A program made the translations under genes and the position numbers. The notes below the pieces were generated by a model. The model searched no databases. It was given only the letters and a program-made list of their open reading frames with translations, and was not told where the DNA came from. DNA of 64,000 nucleotides from UBA1672 sp965263215 (GTDB lineage: Bacteria; Pseudomonadota; Alphaproteobacteria; Micavibrionales; Micavibrionaceae), in contig OZ253663.1 of assembly GCA_965263215.1 (NCBI GenBank), positions 1,860,001-1,924,000 on the forward strand, given 5' to 3'. Positions 35,994-45,551 of the stretch are shown here, piece by piece. Position 1 is the stretch's first letter. The number at the start of each line of letters is the position of its first letter.

Positions 35994-36748
35994 TAAGTAT
36001 CCAGATTTTGGGCTATAATATCGACGAATTCATCGGCGGATTGGAGGTTTTTGAATTCCTCAGAGGCTATAGTGATACCATATAAATCGGCCAACCTTTG
36101 ATATTTAGGTTTGCGCGCCTCAAAAAGAAGTGGAAAAACCCAACGCGAAAAATCATCCGGTACGATTTCATCGACACTATCCAAGTTATTCTCTGATAAA
36201 TACGTGCTCAATTTTTCTGTTAAAAACTGTGGTGGAAAAAATAAAGGCTTCGGGTATTCCCGTGCGCGTTTCAAAACCTCCTGCTCTTCTTGTTCTCCGG
36301 TTTTCAAATAGACAAACATAGTCTGCTTACCGATCTGGCGCAAAACGTCTTCGTCTGTAATTTCACAGAGACTGCCCGTTGAATCATGCACAAAGTTTTT
36401 ATCGGTTTTTTTGAGCGTATCCCCCATAGCATAGAGCGCATCAACTTCCGCATCATAATACGCTTTCTGGCGTTGTTTAAATAATTCCAGATCAAAGCCA
36501 CCGAGATCAGGATTGCCGAGCTTCCCCAGATAAACCGAAAGTGCGCCGATATTTTCCGCGCTTAAACCCTGAACATTGTCCAATTCATCTTTTAGATATT
36601 CCGCACCGATCACGTAATCACACGAATAATTGTACCATCCCCACGCCTCTAATTGACATGAGATATGAGTTTTCCCCGCACCTGACATACCAATCAATGT
36701 GATCGATTTTTGCGGTTGGTCAATAAATTGCTGTTTTGTTAGTTTCAT
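35993..36748 (-). CDS. P-loop kinase-like protein in the ispH-rnhA operon
   Basis: A 251-residue protein with a textbook Walker A near residues 19-26 (GMSGAGKT) after the LIGMSG strand, reminiscent of shikimate/adenylate-type kinases. The strand FVHDSTGSLCEIT near 118 may hold the Walker B-like acid, and REYPKPLFFP near 161 resembles a substrate lid. No substrate-specific signature is recognised. It sits 2 bp after ispH and overlaps rnhA by 1 nt. In many alphaproteobacteria the homoserine kinase gene thrB occupies this slot; this protein is of a different fold, so it is not an obvious replacement. Function unknown. Confidence 0.75.
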   Translation of the reverse strand: MKLTKQQFIDQPQKSITLIGMSGAGKTHISCQLEAWGWYNYSCDYVIGAEYLKDELDNVQGLSAENIGALSVYLGKLGNPDLGGFDLELFKQRQKAYYDAEVDALYAMGDTLKKTDKNFVHDSTGSLCEITDEDVLRQIGKQTMFVYLKTGEQEEQEVLKRAREYPKPLFFPPQFLTEKLSTYLSENNLDSVDEIVPDDFSRWVFPLLFEARKPKYQRLADLYGITIASEEFKNLQSADEFVDIIAQNLDT

Positions 36749-36750
36749 GA

Positions 36751-37701
36751 TTATGCCGCAGTTAGAATTTTAGGAACCTTGAAATTCACGTTTTCTTGCG
36801 TGATGGCAACTTCTTCCAGTTCGACGGTAAAGTATTCTCGGGCTTTTTCAATCACTTCATCAACCAGAATTTCCGGCGCAGACGCCCCCGCGCTCAATCC
36901 CAATGCCTCAACACCATCAAGCCATGCCCAGTCAATATCATCCACGCGCTGTACCAGTATGGCCTTTTCACATCCATTCAAGGCTGCGACCTCCACAAGG
37001 CGGTTTGAGTTGGATGAATTCGGCGCACCAAGAACCATAACCGCATCGCTTAGCGGTGCTATAGCCTTCATTGCCGCCTGACGGTTTGTGGTGGCATAGC
37101 ATATGTCTTCTTTTCGTGGGGCTTTTATGTCAGGGAATTTTTTCTGCAATGCCTCAACAATGGCCGCGGTGTCATCAACAGATAATGTCGTTTGCGTACA
37201 ATAGGCCAGATTTGAGGGATCTTCGATTTTCAGGCCATGCACATCTTCAATCGTTTCCACCAAAACAACGGCGCCCTTAGGAAGTTGCCCCATTGTGCCG
37301 ATCACCTCAGGGTGCCCCGCATGACCAATAAGAATAATCTGATCGCCTGTTTTGAAATGACGCTCTGCTTCCCTGTGAACCTTACTCACCAACGGACAGG
37401 TTGCATCAATGTAGAACATCTCACGATCCTCCGCCTCAGCGGGAACAGACTTTGCGACACCATGCGCAGAAAAAATAACAGGCTGTCCGTCATTTGGAAT
37501 TTCATGAAGCTCCTCAACGAAGACAGCCCCTTTTTCGCGTAATGAATCGACAACGAATTTATTATGAACAATTTCATGACGCACATAGACAGGTGCGCCA
37601 TATTTCTCTAACGCGAGCTCTACGATTTGAATCGCACGATCAACTCCCGCGCAAAATCCGCGCGGCGCAGCCAGTAATATTTTCAAAGGTTTTTTTTCCA
37701 T
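36751..37701 (-). CDS. ispH: 4-hydroxy-3-methylbut-2-enyl diphosphate reductase IspH
   Basis: Last step of the MEP isoprenoid pathway, giving IPP and DMAPP. The 316-residue enzyme has the three conserved iron-sulfur cysteines Cys17 (APRGFCAGVDRA), Cys102 (DATCPLVSK) and Cys201 (EDICYATTNRQ), plus His46 and His130. Together with dxs and ispA within 6 kb it gives several MEP/prenyl steps in the window. The first gene of a three-gene minus-strand operon; divergent from the lipoprotein gene with about 110 bp between. Confidence 0.97.
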   Translation of the reverse strand: MEKKPLKILLAAPRGFCAGVDRAIQIVELALEKYGAPVYVRHEIVHNKFVVDSLREKGAVFVEELHEIPNDGQPVIFSAHGVAKSVPAEAEDREMFYIDATCPLVSKVHREAERHFKTGDQIILIGHAGHPEVIGTMGQLPKGAVVLVETIEDVHGLKIEDPSNLAYCTQTTLSVDDTAAIVEALQKKFPDIKAPRKEDICYATTNRQAAMKAIAPLSDAVMVLGAPNSSNSNRLVEVAALNGCEKAILVQRVDDIDWAWLDGVEALGLSAGASAPEILVDEVIEKAREYFTVELEEVAITQENVNFKVPKILTAA

Positions 37702-37813
37702 CTGCTCTATATAAGGAATATTTTATAAATAATCCATCCCCTTGCCTATTCAAACTGTTTTGCGTAGTATATACAACGTTTTATGGCTTTTCTTTGATCA
37801 GGATAACAAACAG

Positions 37814-38473
37814 ATGAAATATCTGAAATTACTCACTTTTTGTATGATTTTGCCTATTCTGGCAGCATGTCAAACATTAGAAGGCGCGAAAGACGACGCT
37901 TATGATCTTGCAGAAGGCAATGTTTATGTCGCCGGTGTCACAAGCGGACACGCAGAACAACTGCTCAGGAGCCCATGCCCGCAAGTCGAAATTGTCGATG
38001 ACCTTAGCTCTATTAGTGATTTCACAAATCCGCAAAAACAGGTGAACAAAAACCTGATTTCACGCGTTGATTTAAAAAGTGCGGAGAGCACCTGTAAACT
38101 ATCTTCGAAAACTGCGATTGTAGATTTAAAACTTATTTTTAATGGCAAACTTGGCCCTAAAGGGCGAAAAAAATCAACAGATAAGCCGTTCTTTTCATAC
38201 CCCTTCTTTGTTGCTGTAACGACGCCTAACGGTAAAATTATGGCCAAGGAAATTTTCGCAGCGTCCCTGACATATGCTGCCAAAGAAAATGAGCATAGCT
38301 ACTATGAAAACTTACGTCAGATTATCCCGATTAAAAGCAAAAATCAGGCGAATAATTACCGCGTTCTTATTGGTTTCCAAGTAACACCAGACCAGTTAGC
38401 TTATAATCGTAAACACATGGTTCCTATCGCAAGTGCAGAGGCCGCAAAAAAGACAAAGCCTACACCTCCATAA
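37814..38473 (+). CDS. Uncharacterised lipoprotein
   Basis: A 219-residue protein beginning MKYLKLLTFCMILPILAACQ, with a lipobox LAAC (Cys about 19), so a lipid-anchored envelope protein. The upstream in-frame extension to 37742 lacks a ribosome site and would bury the signal. The body is mixed alpha/beta with Lys-rich stretches (KLGPKGRKKSTDK near 115) and a C-terminal QVTPDQLAYNRKH segment. I do not recognise the family. It is 27 bp upstream of the gmhA-like gene on the same strand. Confidence 0.8.
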   Translation: MKYLKLLTFCMILPILAACQTLEGAKDDAYDLAEGNVYVAGVTSGHAEQLLRSPCPQVEIVDDLSSISDFTNPQKQVNKNLISRVDLKSAESTCKLSSKTAIVDLKLIFNGKLGPKGRKKSTDKPFFSYPFFVAVTTPNGKIMAKEIFAASLTYAAKENEHSYYENLRQIIPIKSKNQANNYRVLIGFQVTPDQLAYNRKHMVPIASAEAAKKTKPTPP

Positions 38474-38500
38474 TTATTCCAATGAAAGCATAGGCAAAAA

Positions 38501-39091
38501 ATGTCCGATTTTGATATCAAGCAATACTGGCATGATGAAACGCAGGCGCATTTAGAAACATCACAAAAAACTGCTGATAATATGTTTGGTGATTTCGAAA
38601 GTGTTTTAACCGCATGCGCCAGTGCCATACAATCCGGCAATAAAATTCTTTTCTTTGGTAACGGTGGCAGCGCCGCCGACGCGCAACACTTGGCAACAGA
38701 ACTCACCGTTCGCTTTATAAATGATCGCCCCCCTATCGCTGCCCTTGCTCTTACCACAGACACATCCACGCTAACGGCCGCAGGGAATGACTTTGGGTTT
38801 GATCGTATTTTCTCTCGCCAAATTGACGCCATAGGCCATAGCGGTGACATTGCCATAGCGATCAGCACATCAGGAAATAGTGGCAACATCATTAAAGCAC
38901 TGGAAATGGCACGCTCAAAAAACATTACAACGATTGGATTTTCAGGTCGTGATGGTGGCAAAATGCGCGACTTATGCGATCATATTTTGATCGTTCCTTC
39001 TGAAGTAACAGCCCGCATTCAAGAAATGCACATTCTACTCGGCCACATGCTTTGTGGCGGATTGGAACAGAAATTAGGGCTAACTGCTTAA
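38501..39091 (+). CDS. gmhA: Phosphoheptose isomerase-like SIS protein
   Basis: Isomerises sedoheptulose 7-phosphate to D-glycero-D-manno-heptose 7-phosphate, the first step of LPS heptose synthesis. The 196-residue SIS-domain protein has FFGNGGSAADAQHLATELTV near residue 51, ALTTDTSTLTAAGNDFGF near 82, the sugar-phosphate loop AISTSGNSGNIIKAL near 118 and the C-terminal EMHILLGHML helix. A close DnaA-initiator-associating (DiaA) relative is an alternative, but the context of envelope genes favours GmhA. A GT9 heptosyltransferase-type gene lies at the far end of the window. Confidence 0.88.
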   Translation: MSDFDIKQYWHDETQAHLETSQKTADNMFGDFESVLTACASAIQSGNKILFFGNGGSAADAQHLATELTVRFINDRPPIAALALTTDTSTLTAAGNDFGFDRIFSRQIDAIGHSGDIAIAISTSGNSGNIIKALEMARSKNITTIGFSGRDGGKMRDLCDHILIVPSEVTARIQEMHILLGHMLCGGLEQKLGLTA

Positions 39092-39162
39092 AACTCTTGA
39101 GCGAAAAGCACTTCTGGCTTACACTCTCCTTCGTTTTACAACACTAATTATCAGGATTTGAT

Positions 39163-39408
39163 ATGGCCCCCCCGAAAGCGGTAGAAGCATTAAGCTTTGA
39201 AGAAGCACTTGTTGAACTAGAGAGCATAGTACGCGCCTTAGAAACCGGTGAATCAGCTTTAGAAGAATCCATACAAGCCTATGAGCGCGGCACAGCATTA
39301 AAAAAGCATTGTGAAAGCAAGCTAAAAGAAGCACAGGCAAAAATCGAGAAGATATCTGTTGCCAATGACGGCAGTGTCAAAACACAACCCCTTGATCCGG
39401 AAAGTTAG
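39163..39408 (+). CDS. xseB: Exodeoxyribonuclease VII small subunit
   Basis: Small subunit that joins XseA to form the single-strand-specific exonuclease VII. The 81-residue protein has the helical hairpin typical of the family: SFEEALVELESIVRALETGE (residues 8-27) followed by LEESIQAYERGTALKKHCE. Located 3 bp before ispA, giving the conserved xseB-ispA-dxs order. Confidence 0.95.
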   Translation: MAPPKAVEALSFEEALVELESIVRALETGESALEESIQAYERGTALKKHCESKLKEAQAKIEKISVANDGSVKTQPLDPES

Positions 39409-39411
39409 AGA

Positions 39412-40323
39412 ATGTCCCCATCCCCAAGAGATGCAGCCCCTGAGCTGCAAAATGAAATGGATGCCGTTAGTGCTGCGGTTAATAAAACCATGGAACGTTT
39501 GCTTCCTAAAACTGATTTGGCCGAAGACCGTCTTTTCGATGCGATGCGCCACGGAACACTTGCAGGCGGGAAACGTTTGCGCCCATTCTTGGTTATGCAC
39601 TCGGCCGCACTATTTAATGTTGACCCGGCACGCGCACGCCGCGTTGCCGCCTCGTTAGAATTTATTCACTGTTATTCACTTATTCATGATGACTTACCGG
39701 CCATGGATGATGCCGCCTTAAGACGCGGAAGACCCACTGTTCATAAACAATACGACCAAGCCACCGCAATTTTAGCAGGTGATGCGCTTTTAACGTTAGC
39801 CTTTGAAATTTTAAGTGAGCCGGAAACCCATGAAGACCCACGTGTACGTTGCCAGCTTATATATACTCTTGCAAAGGCGTCGGGGGGCCACGGCATGGTT
39901 GGCGGACAAATGCTAGATCTTATTGCTGAAAAAGAAGAATTTGATCTGGGTACAATTTCTCGTATGCAGCGCATGAAAACAGGAAAACTTATGGCATTTG
40001 CCTGTGAAGCAGGCGCTATACTCGGGAAAGCCGGAGAGCCACAAAAAAGAGCTTTATGTAACTACGCTCACGATCTTGGCCTTGCCTTTCAGGTGACCGA
40101 TGACATTCTTGATGTTGAAGCTGATCCGCAGGACACAGGCAAAGATACCGGCAAAGATGAACAGGCCGGAAAAGCTACCTTTGTTTCCGCTATGGGTAAA
40201 GAGCAGGCCAAAGAACGTGCAGAAATGCTCGTGCAACAAGCAACGCGCCACTTACGCATTTTTGAAGGGCGTGAAAAAACACTCAACGATCTTGCTGCGT
40301 ATGTTTTAGGCCGCCGCGCATAA
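39412..40323 (+). CDS. ispA: Polyprenyl synthetase IspA (farnesyl diphosphate synthase)
   Basis: Condenses IPP with DMAPP and geranyl diphosphate. The 303-residue protein has both aspartate-rich motifs: LIHDDLPAMDDAALRRG near residue 84 (first Asp motif with the two extra residues seen in type II FPP synthases) and FQVTDDILDVE near 227. GGKRLRPFL near 53 and GGQMLDL near 165 are also present. A small DTGKDTGKDE duplication lies near 240 in the variable loop after the second motif. Between xseB and dxs. Confidence 0.96.
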   Translation: MSPSPRDAAPELQNEMDAVSAAVNKTMERLLPKTDLAEDRLFDAMRHGTLAGGKRLRPFLVMHSAALFNVDPARARRVAASLEFIHCYSLIHDDLPAMDDAALRRGRPTVHKQYDQATAILAGDALLTLAFEILSEPETHEDPRVRCQLIYTLAKASGGHGMVGGQMLDLIAEKEEFDLGTISRMQRMKTGKLMAFACEAGAILGKAGEPQKRALCNYAHDLGLAFQVTDDILDVEADPQDTGKDTGKDEQAGKATFVSAMGKEQAKERAEMLVQQATRHLRIFEGREKTLNDLAAYVLGRRA

Positions 40324-40375
40324 AAATATCAATTTTGTTGATTAATACAGAGCGTTTACGGTAGAACAACACGTA

Positions 40376-42340
40376 ATGAAACAAGCAACAAAAAATATAC
40401 CAGAGATTACTGATAAGAAGCAGTCCCTAACGAAGGCTTGCCTGCTTGATCGTGTAAACTTTCCAAAAGACATTAAAAACTTCTCTCGTGAGGAATTAAA
40501 CGATCTTTGTGACGAAGTCCGCAGCTTCATGATTGCAAGCGTTTCTAAAACCGGTGGGCATTTGGGCGCAGGTTTAGGGGTAGTGGAACTAACCGTTGCT
40601 CTTCATGCTACATTCGATACGCCGCAAGACAAAATCATCTGGGATGTAGGGCACCAGGCCTATCCGCATAAAATTTTAACAGGGCGCAAAGCACGTATGC
40701 ATACGTTGCGCCAAGGCAGTGGCCTGTCAGGGTTCACAAAACGCAGTGAAAGTGAATATGATCCATTTGGCGCAGCGCACAGCTCTACATCAATATCGGC
40801 AGGCCTCGGCATGGCCGTTGCGAGAGATTTAGATACTTTATCCGGAACAGACAAAACCAACCACGTTATCAGTGTCATTGGTGATGGTGCGTTATCCGCA
40901 GGCATGGCATACGAAGCATTAAATAATGCAGGCGCCGTAACCGTTGATGGCAAGAAAAGCCGTTTGATCGTTATTCTGAATGACAATGATATGTCCATTG
41001 CCCCCCCTGTTGGCGCGATGAGCCGTCATTTAACAAAGTTGGTATCATCAAAACCATATATCAATGCCCGTGAAATTGGGAAAAAAATCACCGATGTTTT
41101 GCCTTCTCCTATTAGATATGCCGCCAAGCGAGCAGAAGAGCGTGCGCGTGGTGTACTCGGCGGTGGCTCTTTCTTTGAGGAAATGGGATTTTATTATATC
41201 GGCCCTGTTGACGGTCATGATTTAGATAGCCTTATTTCTATCTTGGAAAATGTCCGTGACAGTAACCATGAAGGACCGTTTTTTATTCATGCCGTAACAC
41301 AAAAAGGTAAGGGATATCTGCCTGCGGAAAACTCCGACGATAAGATGCACGGCGTTAAGAAATTCGATGTGGTTACTGGCGCACAAACAAAAAGTAAAAC
41401 TGTCGCACCGTCCTATACAAAAATATATGCCGACACGTTGATTGATTTGGCGGAAGATGATCAAAAAATTGTTGGTATAACGGCCGCTATGCCATCAGGA
41501 ACAGGCATGGATGCCTTTGCACACGCGCACCCCGATCGTACATTTGATGTTGGGATCGCCGAACAGCACGCAGTTACATTTGCCGCAGGTATGGCAACGG
41601 AAGGCTATAAACCTTTTGTGACAATTTACTCTACTTTCTTACAACGTGCGTATGATCAAGTTGTTCATGATGTTGCTATTCAAAATCTGCCTGTGCGTTT
41701 TGCGATGGATCGCGCCGGACTTGTTGGTGCGGATGGTCAAACACACGCAGGTGCATTTGATATTGCGTATTTAGGCTGCTTGCCTAATTTCGTCATTATG
41801 GCCCCTGCCGATGAAGCGGAACTGATGCACATGGTCGCGACAGCCGCCGCTTACGATGATGGCCCAATTGCATTACGCTATCCTCGTGGTGAAGGTGTTG
41901 GTGTTGACCTACCTGAAAAACCTGAAATATTGCCCATCGGTAAAGGGCGTATTGTCCAAAAAGGGAAAAAGCTCGCTATCTTGAGTTTTGGTACACGCCT
42001 GCAAGAATGTAAACTCGCGGCACAAATCTTAAAAGATAAGATGAATATCGAAGTAACGATAGCAGATGCACGTTTTTCTAAGCCCCTTGATGAAGATATG
42101 ATCACGTCACTGGCACAAAAACATGACAGCATTATCACGATAGAAGAAGGCTCACGCGGTGGCTTTGGTTCCGCAGTTTTAGAATTTTTATCTAATAAAG
42201 GTCTTTTGGATAAAAGCCTGAAAGTCAGAACAATGACACTCCCCGATATTTTCCAAGATCAAGATACACAAGTCGCACAATATCAAGAAGCCGGACTAAA
42301 CGCCAAAAGAATTGCTGCCTTGGCCTCTTCTCTTTTATAG
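40376..42340 (+). CDS. dxs: 1-deoxy-D-xylulose-5-phosphate synthase
   Basis: Thiamine-dependent first enzyme of the MEP pathway. The 654-residue protein has HLGAGLGVVELTVALH near residue 62, the thiamine diphosphate GDGALSAGMAYEALNNAG box near 165, the glutamate-bearing DVGIAEQHAVTFAAGMA near 390 and the C-terminal transketolase domain. It has an N-terminal extension of about 30 residues relative to many homologues (start ATG 40376; a later start cannot be excluded). Third gene of xseB-ispA-dxs. Confidence 0.97.
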   Translation: MKQATKNIPEITDKKQSLTKACLLDRVNFPKDIKNFSREELNDLCDEVRSFMIASVSKTGGHLGAGLGVVELTVALHATFDTPQDKIIWDVGHQAYPHKILTGRKARMHTLRQGSGLSGFTKRSESEYDPFGAAHSSTSISAGLGMAVARDLDTLSGTDKTNHVISVIGDGALSAGMAYEALNNAGAVTVDGKKSRLIVILNDNDMSIAPPVGAMSRHLTKLVSSKPYINAREIGKKITDVLPSPIRYAAKRAEERARGVLGGGSFFEEMGFYYIGPVDGHDLDSLISILENVRDSNHEGPFFIHAVTQKGKGYLPAENSDDKMHGVKKFDVVTGAQTKSKTVAPSYTKIYADTLIDLAEDDQKIVGITAAMPSGTGMDAFAHAHPDRTFDVGIAEQHAVTFAAGMATEGYKPFVTIYSTFLQRAYDQVVHDVAIQNLPVRFAMDRAGLVGADGQTHAGAFDIAYLGCLPNFVIMAPADEAELMHMVATAAAYDDGPIALRYPRGEGVGVDLPEKPEILPIGKGRIVQKGKKLAILSFGTRLQECKLAAQILKDKMNIEVTIADARFSKPLDEDMITSLAQKHDSIITIEEGSRGGFGSAVLEFLSNKGLLDKSLKVRTMTLPDIFQDQDTQVAQYQEAGLNAKRIAALASSLL

Positions 42341-42396
42341 AGACATTTCCCGATAACAGTTGATATCGTTTATCTTTCACTTTAGAATTTTTTTAT

Positions 42397-43173
42397 ATGA
42401 GCATTAAGAAGCCGACAATTGTTATATTTGATATGGATGGGACGGCCGTAAGGCATATTAATCCAAGACTTCTGCACATTTTAGAATTTCTCGACAGCAT
42501 TTTTTATAAAACCTCTAAAGTTTTTGCGTGGGTTTTCAAGCGCGGTGGCCAAGGACGCATCGTGCCTGAGTGGCATGACCCGGAATGGAGTAACAGCAAC
42601 AAGAAAAAACCCAAACTGATCGTGCATCGCGCTATACATAAATTCAGGCGTAAACCGGTTGAACAAATCGTACAGCCTTGCCCCGGCCTTTACGATGTCT
42701 TGGATTTACTAACAAAACACAATATTCCATCTGCATTGGTCAGTAACGGCCTTGGCAAAGGCTACGGGCACGATATTTTGCAGAAATTTGATTTAGAAGA
42801 TTATTTCAAAGCAACGGTATTCCGCGAAGATTTGGCAAATTCTAAGCCACACCCAGAACCTATCCTTCTCGCCATCAAACAAATGGAAATAGAACCTAAA
42901 GACGATGACGTCATTTGGTATATCGGCGACCGCCGCAAAGATATGGTCGCGGCCCTTTCTGCATCAAAGGTCGTCAAAGGCGAGGTCGTTCCAATTGCGT
43001 TCGCGTTTAATGCCGCCGTAGCTATTATGGAGAAGAATTTAGGTTCTGATCATATCATCATGTCGTTCCATGATATGTTTGATCAACTGAAACCTATGTT
43101 TGAAATCGATTCTGAAAAAAAAAGTAGCGTGAGTACAACACAGAAAAGTAAACGTGCCAGTGCAACGAACTAG
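42397..43173 (+). CDS. HAD-superfamily phosphatase
   Basis: A 258-residue HAD hydrolase resembling phosphoglycolate/pyrophosphate phosphatases. The nucleophile motif IFDMDGTAV is at residues 9-17; the SALVSNGLGKG motif II region is near 112; KPHPEPILLA with the motif III Lys near 151; and YIGDRRKDMVAA with the motif IV acids near 174. Between motifs I and II the cap is replaced by a strongly basic stretch (NKKKPKLIVHRAIHKFRRK, near 69). Follows dxs by 56 bp; a Ser/Lys tail ends the protein 3 bp before the convergent sppA stop. Substrate unknown. Confidence 0.85.
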   Translation: MSIKKPTIVIFDMDGTAVRHINPRLLHILEFLDSIFYKTSKVFAWVFKRGGQGRIVPEWHDPEWSNSNKKKPKLIVHRAIHKFRRKPVEQIVQPCPGLYDVLDLLTKHNIPSALVSNGLGKGYGHDILQKFDLEDYFKATVFREDLANSKPHPEPILLAIKQMEIEPKDDDVIWYIGDRRKDMVAALSASKVVKGEVVPIAFAFNAAVAIMEKNLGSDHIIMSFHDMFDQLKPMFEIDSEKKSSVSTTQKSKRASATN

Positions 43174-43176
43174 CGT

Positions 43177-45096
43177 TTAATGCACCTGAATAGGTTCATA
43201 TACCGCACCAGTTTTTTCCATAGACTGAAGAACCATCATACGATTAAGTGTTGGCGTAATAATCTTCAAAAGCTCAGCCTGCACATGAATAGCCTCACCT
43301 GCTCTTGCTTGCGTATCTAATAATTTTATTAACCTCTCGATAGACGATAACGGCTTGGGTAAAACCACGATGTTAACATCATTTCGATTTTTCTCTCCCG
43401 CTTGAACAGCAGCATAATCAAGGGCGTCATTCAAATCACCAAACTGATCAGCAAGACCGATTTCAACGGCCTTTTTACCCGACCAAACACGTCCTCTCGC
43501 GATGCGGTCAACTTCTTCTTCCGTCATGTTCCGACCTTTGGCAACGCGCTTGATAAATCCGTCATAAACATTATCCATCATGGCATTGATACGCTCTGCT
43601 TCGCTTTCGGAATATGGTTGGTTCATTGACCACATAGACGCATTCTTGCCCCATGTCGTCGTGCCCCATGACACACCAATATTTTCCCACATTTTTTCAA
43701 GTGAGAACTTTCCGCCCAACACGCCGATTGATCCTGTAATGGTCGTCGGCAAAACAAATATTTCATCCGCCAAACTGGCAATCCAATAACCGCCGGAGGC
43801 CGCCGTCGCCCCCATGGAGACAGTAACAGTCTTGCCCTCTTCTTGAACTTTTTGGACAGCGCGCAAAATTGTTTCAGACGCCACAGGTGAGCCACCGGGG
43901 CTATCCACACGAAGTACAACAGCATCAATTGAATCATCTTTTGCGGCTTCTAATAACGCTTTGGATATTCCCTCTGCCCCAGCGATGCCATCATCAACGG
44001 ATACTGACGCTGAACTACTATCTGCATCCATGATCGCGCCCACAGCATAGACAAGTGCAACAGAAGGTTTATTATTTTTCTTTTTGTGACTTCCTGTAAA
44101 CGCACTTTCAGCCCGCAACGCTTTTTGCTCTAACATTTTCGATATATAAGATCCGAACCTGACATAAGAAACATTTTCATCATCAGGATTCCCTGTAACA
44201 GCTTCGCTAATTTTTGCGTGCAACTTGTCTGCATAATCAGCATGGTCGACCAGTTTTGCGAGAGCCGCTTCCTCAGCCATCCAAAGCCCTCTATCAACCG
44301 CGGCAACAAATGCCCCTTCCGATATCTCTCTATCTTTTGCGATATCGGCTTTCAAAACTTCTGCAATGTCATTGATCAGCACGTCCATTGAAATCTTACT
44401 CGCGTCAGGCATGTCACTTTCCGTGAACATATCGTAAGCGCCTTTAAATTCTTTACGTTTAAAAATTTGAGGTTCCACACCAATTTTATCAAGAACATCA
44501 CGTGCATAAGGCATTTCTGCATTTAAGCCTGAAATCATGACAACCCCCATAGGCTGCATCCAGATTTCCGCAAAGGCAGATGCTAAATAATACCCCCCTA
44601 ACCCTTGATCAAATGAGGGGCTATAGATATAGGCGAATTTTCCGCTTTTGCGGAAATTATGAATAGCGCGTCTTAATTCCTGAATATGCGCAATAGAAAG
44701 CTGAATACTCCCCAGCCGCGCATAAATACCTTCAACGCGCGGATCTGTACGCGCATGCTCCAAAGCATCAATATAATTTTTTACAGTCTTATTATCTTGT
44801 GCGAAAGGATCTATTAGACTCGCTTCCTTTGGTAAATCTCCCATAGTTCCTTGCAAGTCCATAAACAACACCATTTGATTAGGCAGACGTTCATCTATGT
44901 CCTCAACTAAAGGCGCTAAAAACCAAGACATAGCAATAGCACTCAAAATCACAACAGCGCCTATAACCATAGAGGTCTTTTTAAAAGCCATCCATAGTAC
45001 AGGTAATAACTGCCATTTCTTTACTTTTTTGTTCGTTGTTTTGGGTACAGGCTCACTGTGAAGTTTTTTTTGTCTTAGCCAAGGATCTCTTTGCAT
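43177..45096 (-). CDS. sppA: Signal peptide peptidase SppA, 67-kDa type
   Basis: Membrane-anchored periplasmic serine protease that cleaves leftover signal peptides. At 639 residues it is the long (duplicated) type: one N-terminal anchor near residues 38-60, a first S49 domain carrying the general-base Lys in RKEFKGAYDMFTESDM near 215, and a second S49 domain with VLRVDSPGGSPVASE near 392 and the nucleophile Ser in TTITGSIGVLGGKF near 450. A soluble, basic cytosolic N-tail (WLRQKKLHSEP) precedes the anchor. Converges on the HAD gene with a 3-nt gap. Confidence 0.94.
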   Translation of the reverse strand: MQRDPWLRQKKLHSEPVPKTTNKKVKKWQLLPVLWMAFKKTSMVIGAVVILSAIAMSWFLAPLVEDIDERLPNQMVLFMDLQGTMGDLPKEASLIDPFAQDNKTVKNYIDALEHARTDPRVEGIYARLGSIQLSIAHIQELRRAIHNFRKSGKFAYIYSPSFDQGLGGYYLASAFAEIWMQPMGVVMISGLNAEMPYARDVLDKIGVEPQIFKRKEFKGAYDMFTESDMPDASKISMDVLINDIAEVLKADIAKDREISEGAFVAAVDRGLWMAEEAALAKLVDHADYADKLHAKISEAVTGNPDDENVSYVRFGSYISKMLEQKALRAESAFTGSHKKKNNKPSVALVYAVGAIMDADSSSASVSVDDGIAGAEGISKALLEAAKDDSIDAVVLRVDSPGGSPVASETILRAVQKVQEEGKTVTVSMGATAASGGYWIASLADEIFVLPTTITGSIGVLGGKFSLEKMWENIGVSWGTTTWGKNASMWSMNQPYSESEAERINAMMDNVYDGFIKRVAKGRNMTEEEVDRIARGRVWSGKKAVEIGLADQFGDLNDALDYAAVQAGEKNRNDVNIVVLPKPLSSIERLIKLLDTQARAGEAIHVQAELLKIITPTLNRMMVLQSMEKTGAVYEPIQVH

Positions 45097-45156
45097 TTTT
45101 CACTCTTTGCTTAGGTCTAGTTGATGATTACCACAATAGCAGAAAAACAAAAACAT

Positions 45157-45492
45157 TTACTTTCTGTTATCATACCCTTGATATGAACCTAAACGTCCTC
45201 TGGAAGCTTTAACAAACTTTCGCATTCTGTTGACTTCGGCAAGCTTAACCTCGTCAAAAGCTTTATCTTTTTCAATCTGTTGCATCTCTTCATATAGTCG
45301 TTTCCCATCGGCAACAGGCGTTTTATATACAATTGGAGACACTAAGAAATAAAGATATATTACCCAAAAGATCAAAGCAAAAAAAGTTATGCCGCCAAAG
45401 AGTGTAAAAAACGCCAAAACAAGCCTCTGCCACAAACTGCGTGAATGCTTTTCAGGATTTTCATTTTTTTCAGGAACGTCACTACTGCTCAT
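45157..45492 (-). CDS. Small membrane protein of unknown function
   Basis: A 111-residue protein with a charged N-terminal tail, one or two hydrophobic helices (LVLAFFTLFGGITFFALIF split, about residues 26-52) and a cytosolic charged helix (EEMQQIEKDKAFDEVKLAEV). No family is recognised. It lies between sppA and aroC on the same strand, with 60-bp gaps on each side, so it may form part of either unit. Confidence 0.7.
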   Translation of the reverse strand: MSSSDVPEKNENPEKHSRSLWQRLVLAFFTLFGGITFFALIFWVIYLYFLVSPIVYKTPVADGKRLYEEMQQIEKDKAFDEVKLAEVNRMRKFVKASRGRLGSYQGYDNRK

Positions 45493-45551
45493 ATATATAG
45501 TTTAACAAAAATCATAAATAACTGCGAAACAATTAGAAAACAGAGTGTTTT

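Noticed and set aside
40225..40260. Short repeated DTGKD sequence in IspA considered as a tandem repeat
   Set aside because: Only two imperfect copies in a variable loop; within normal family variation.
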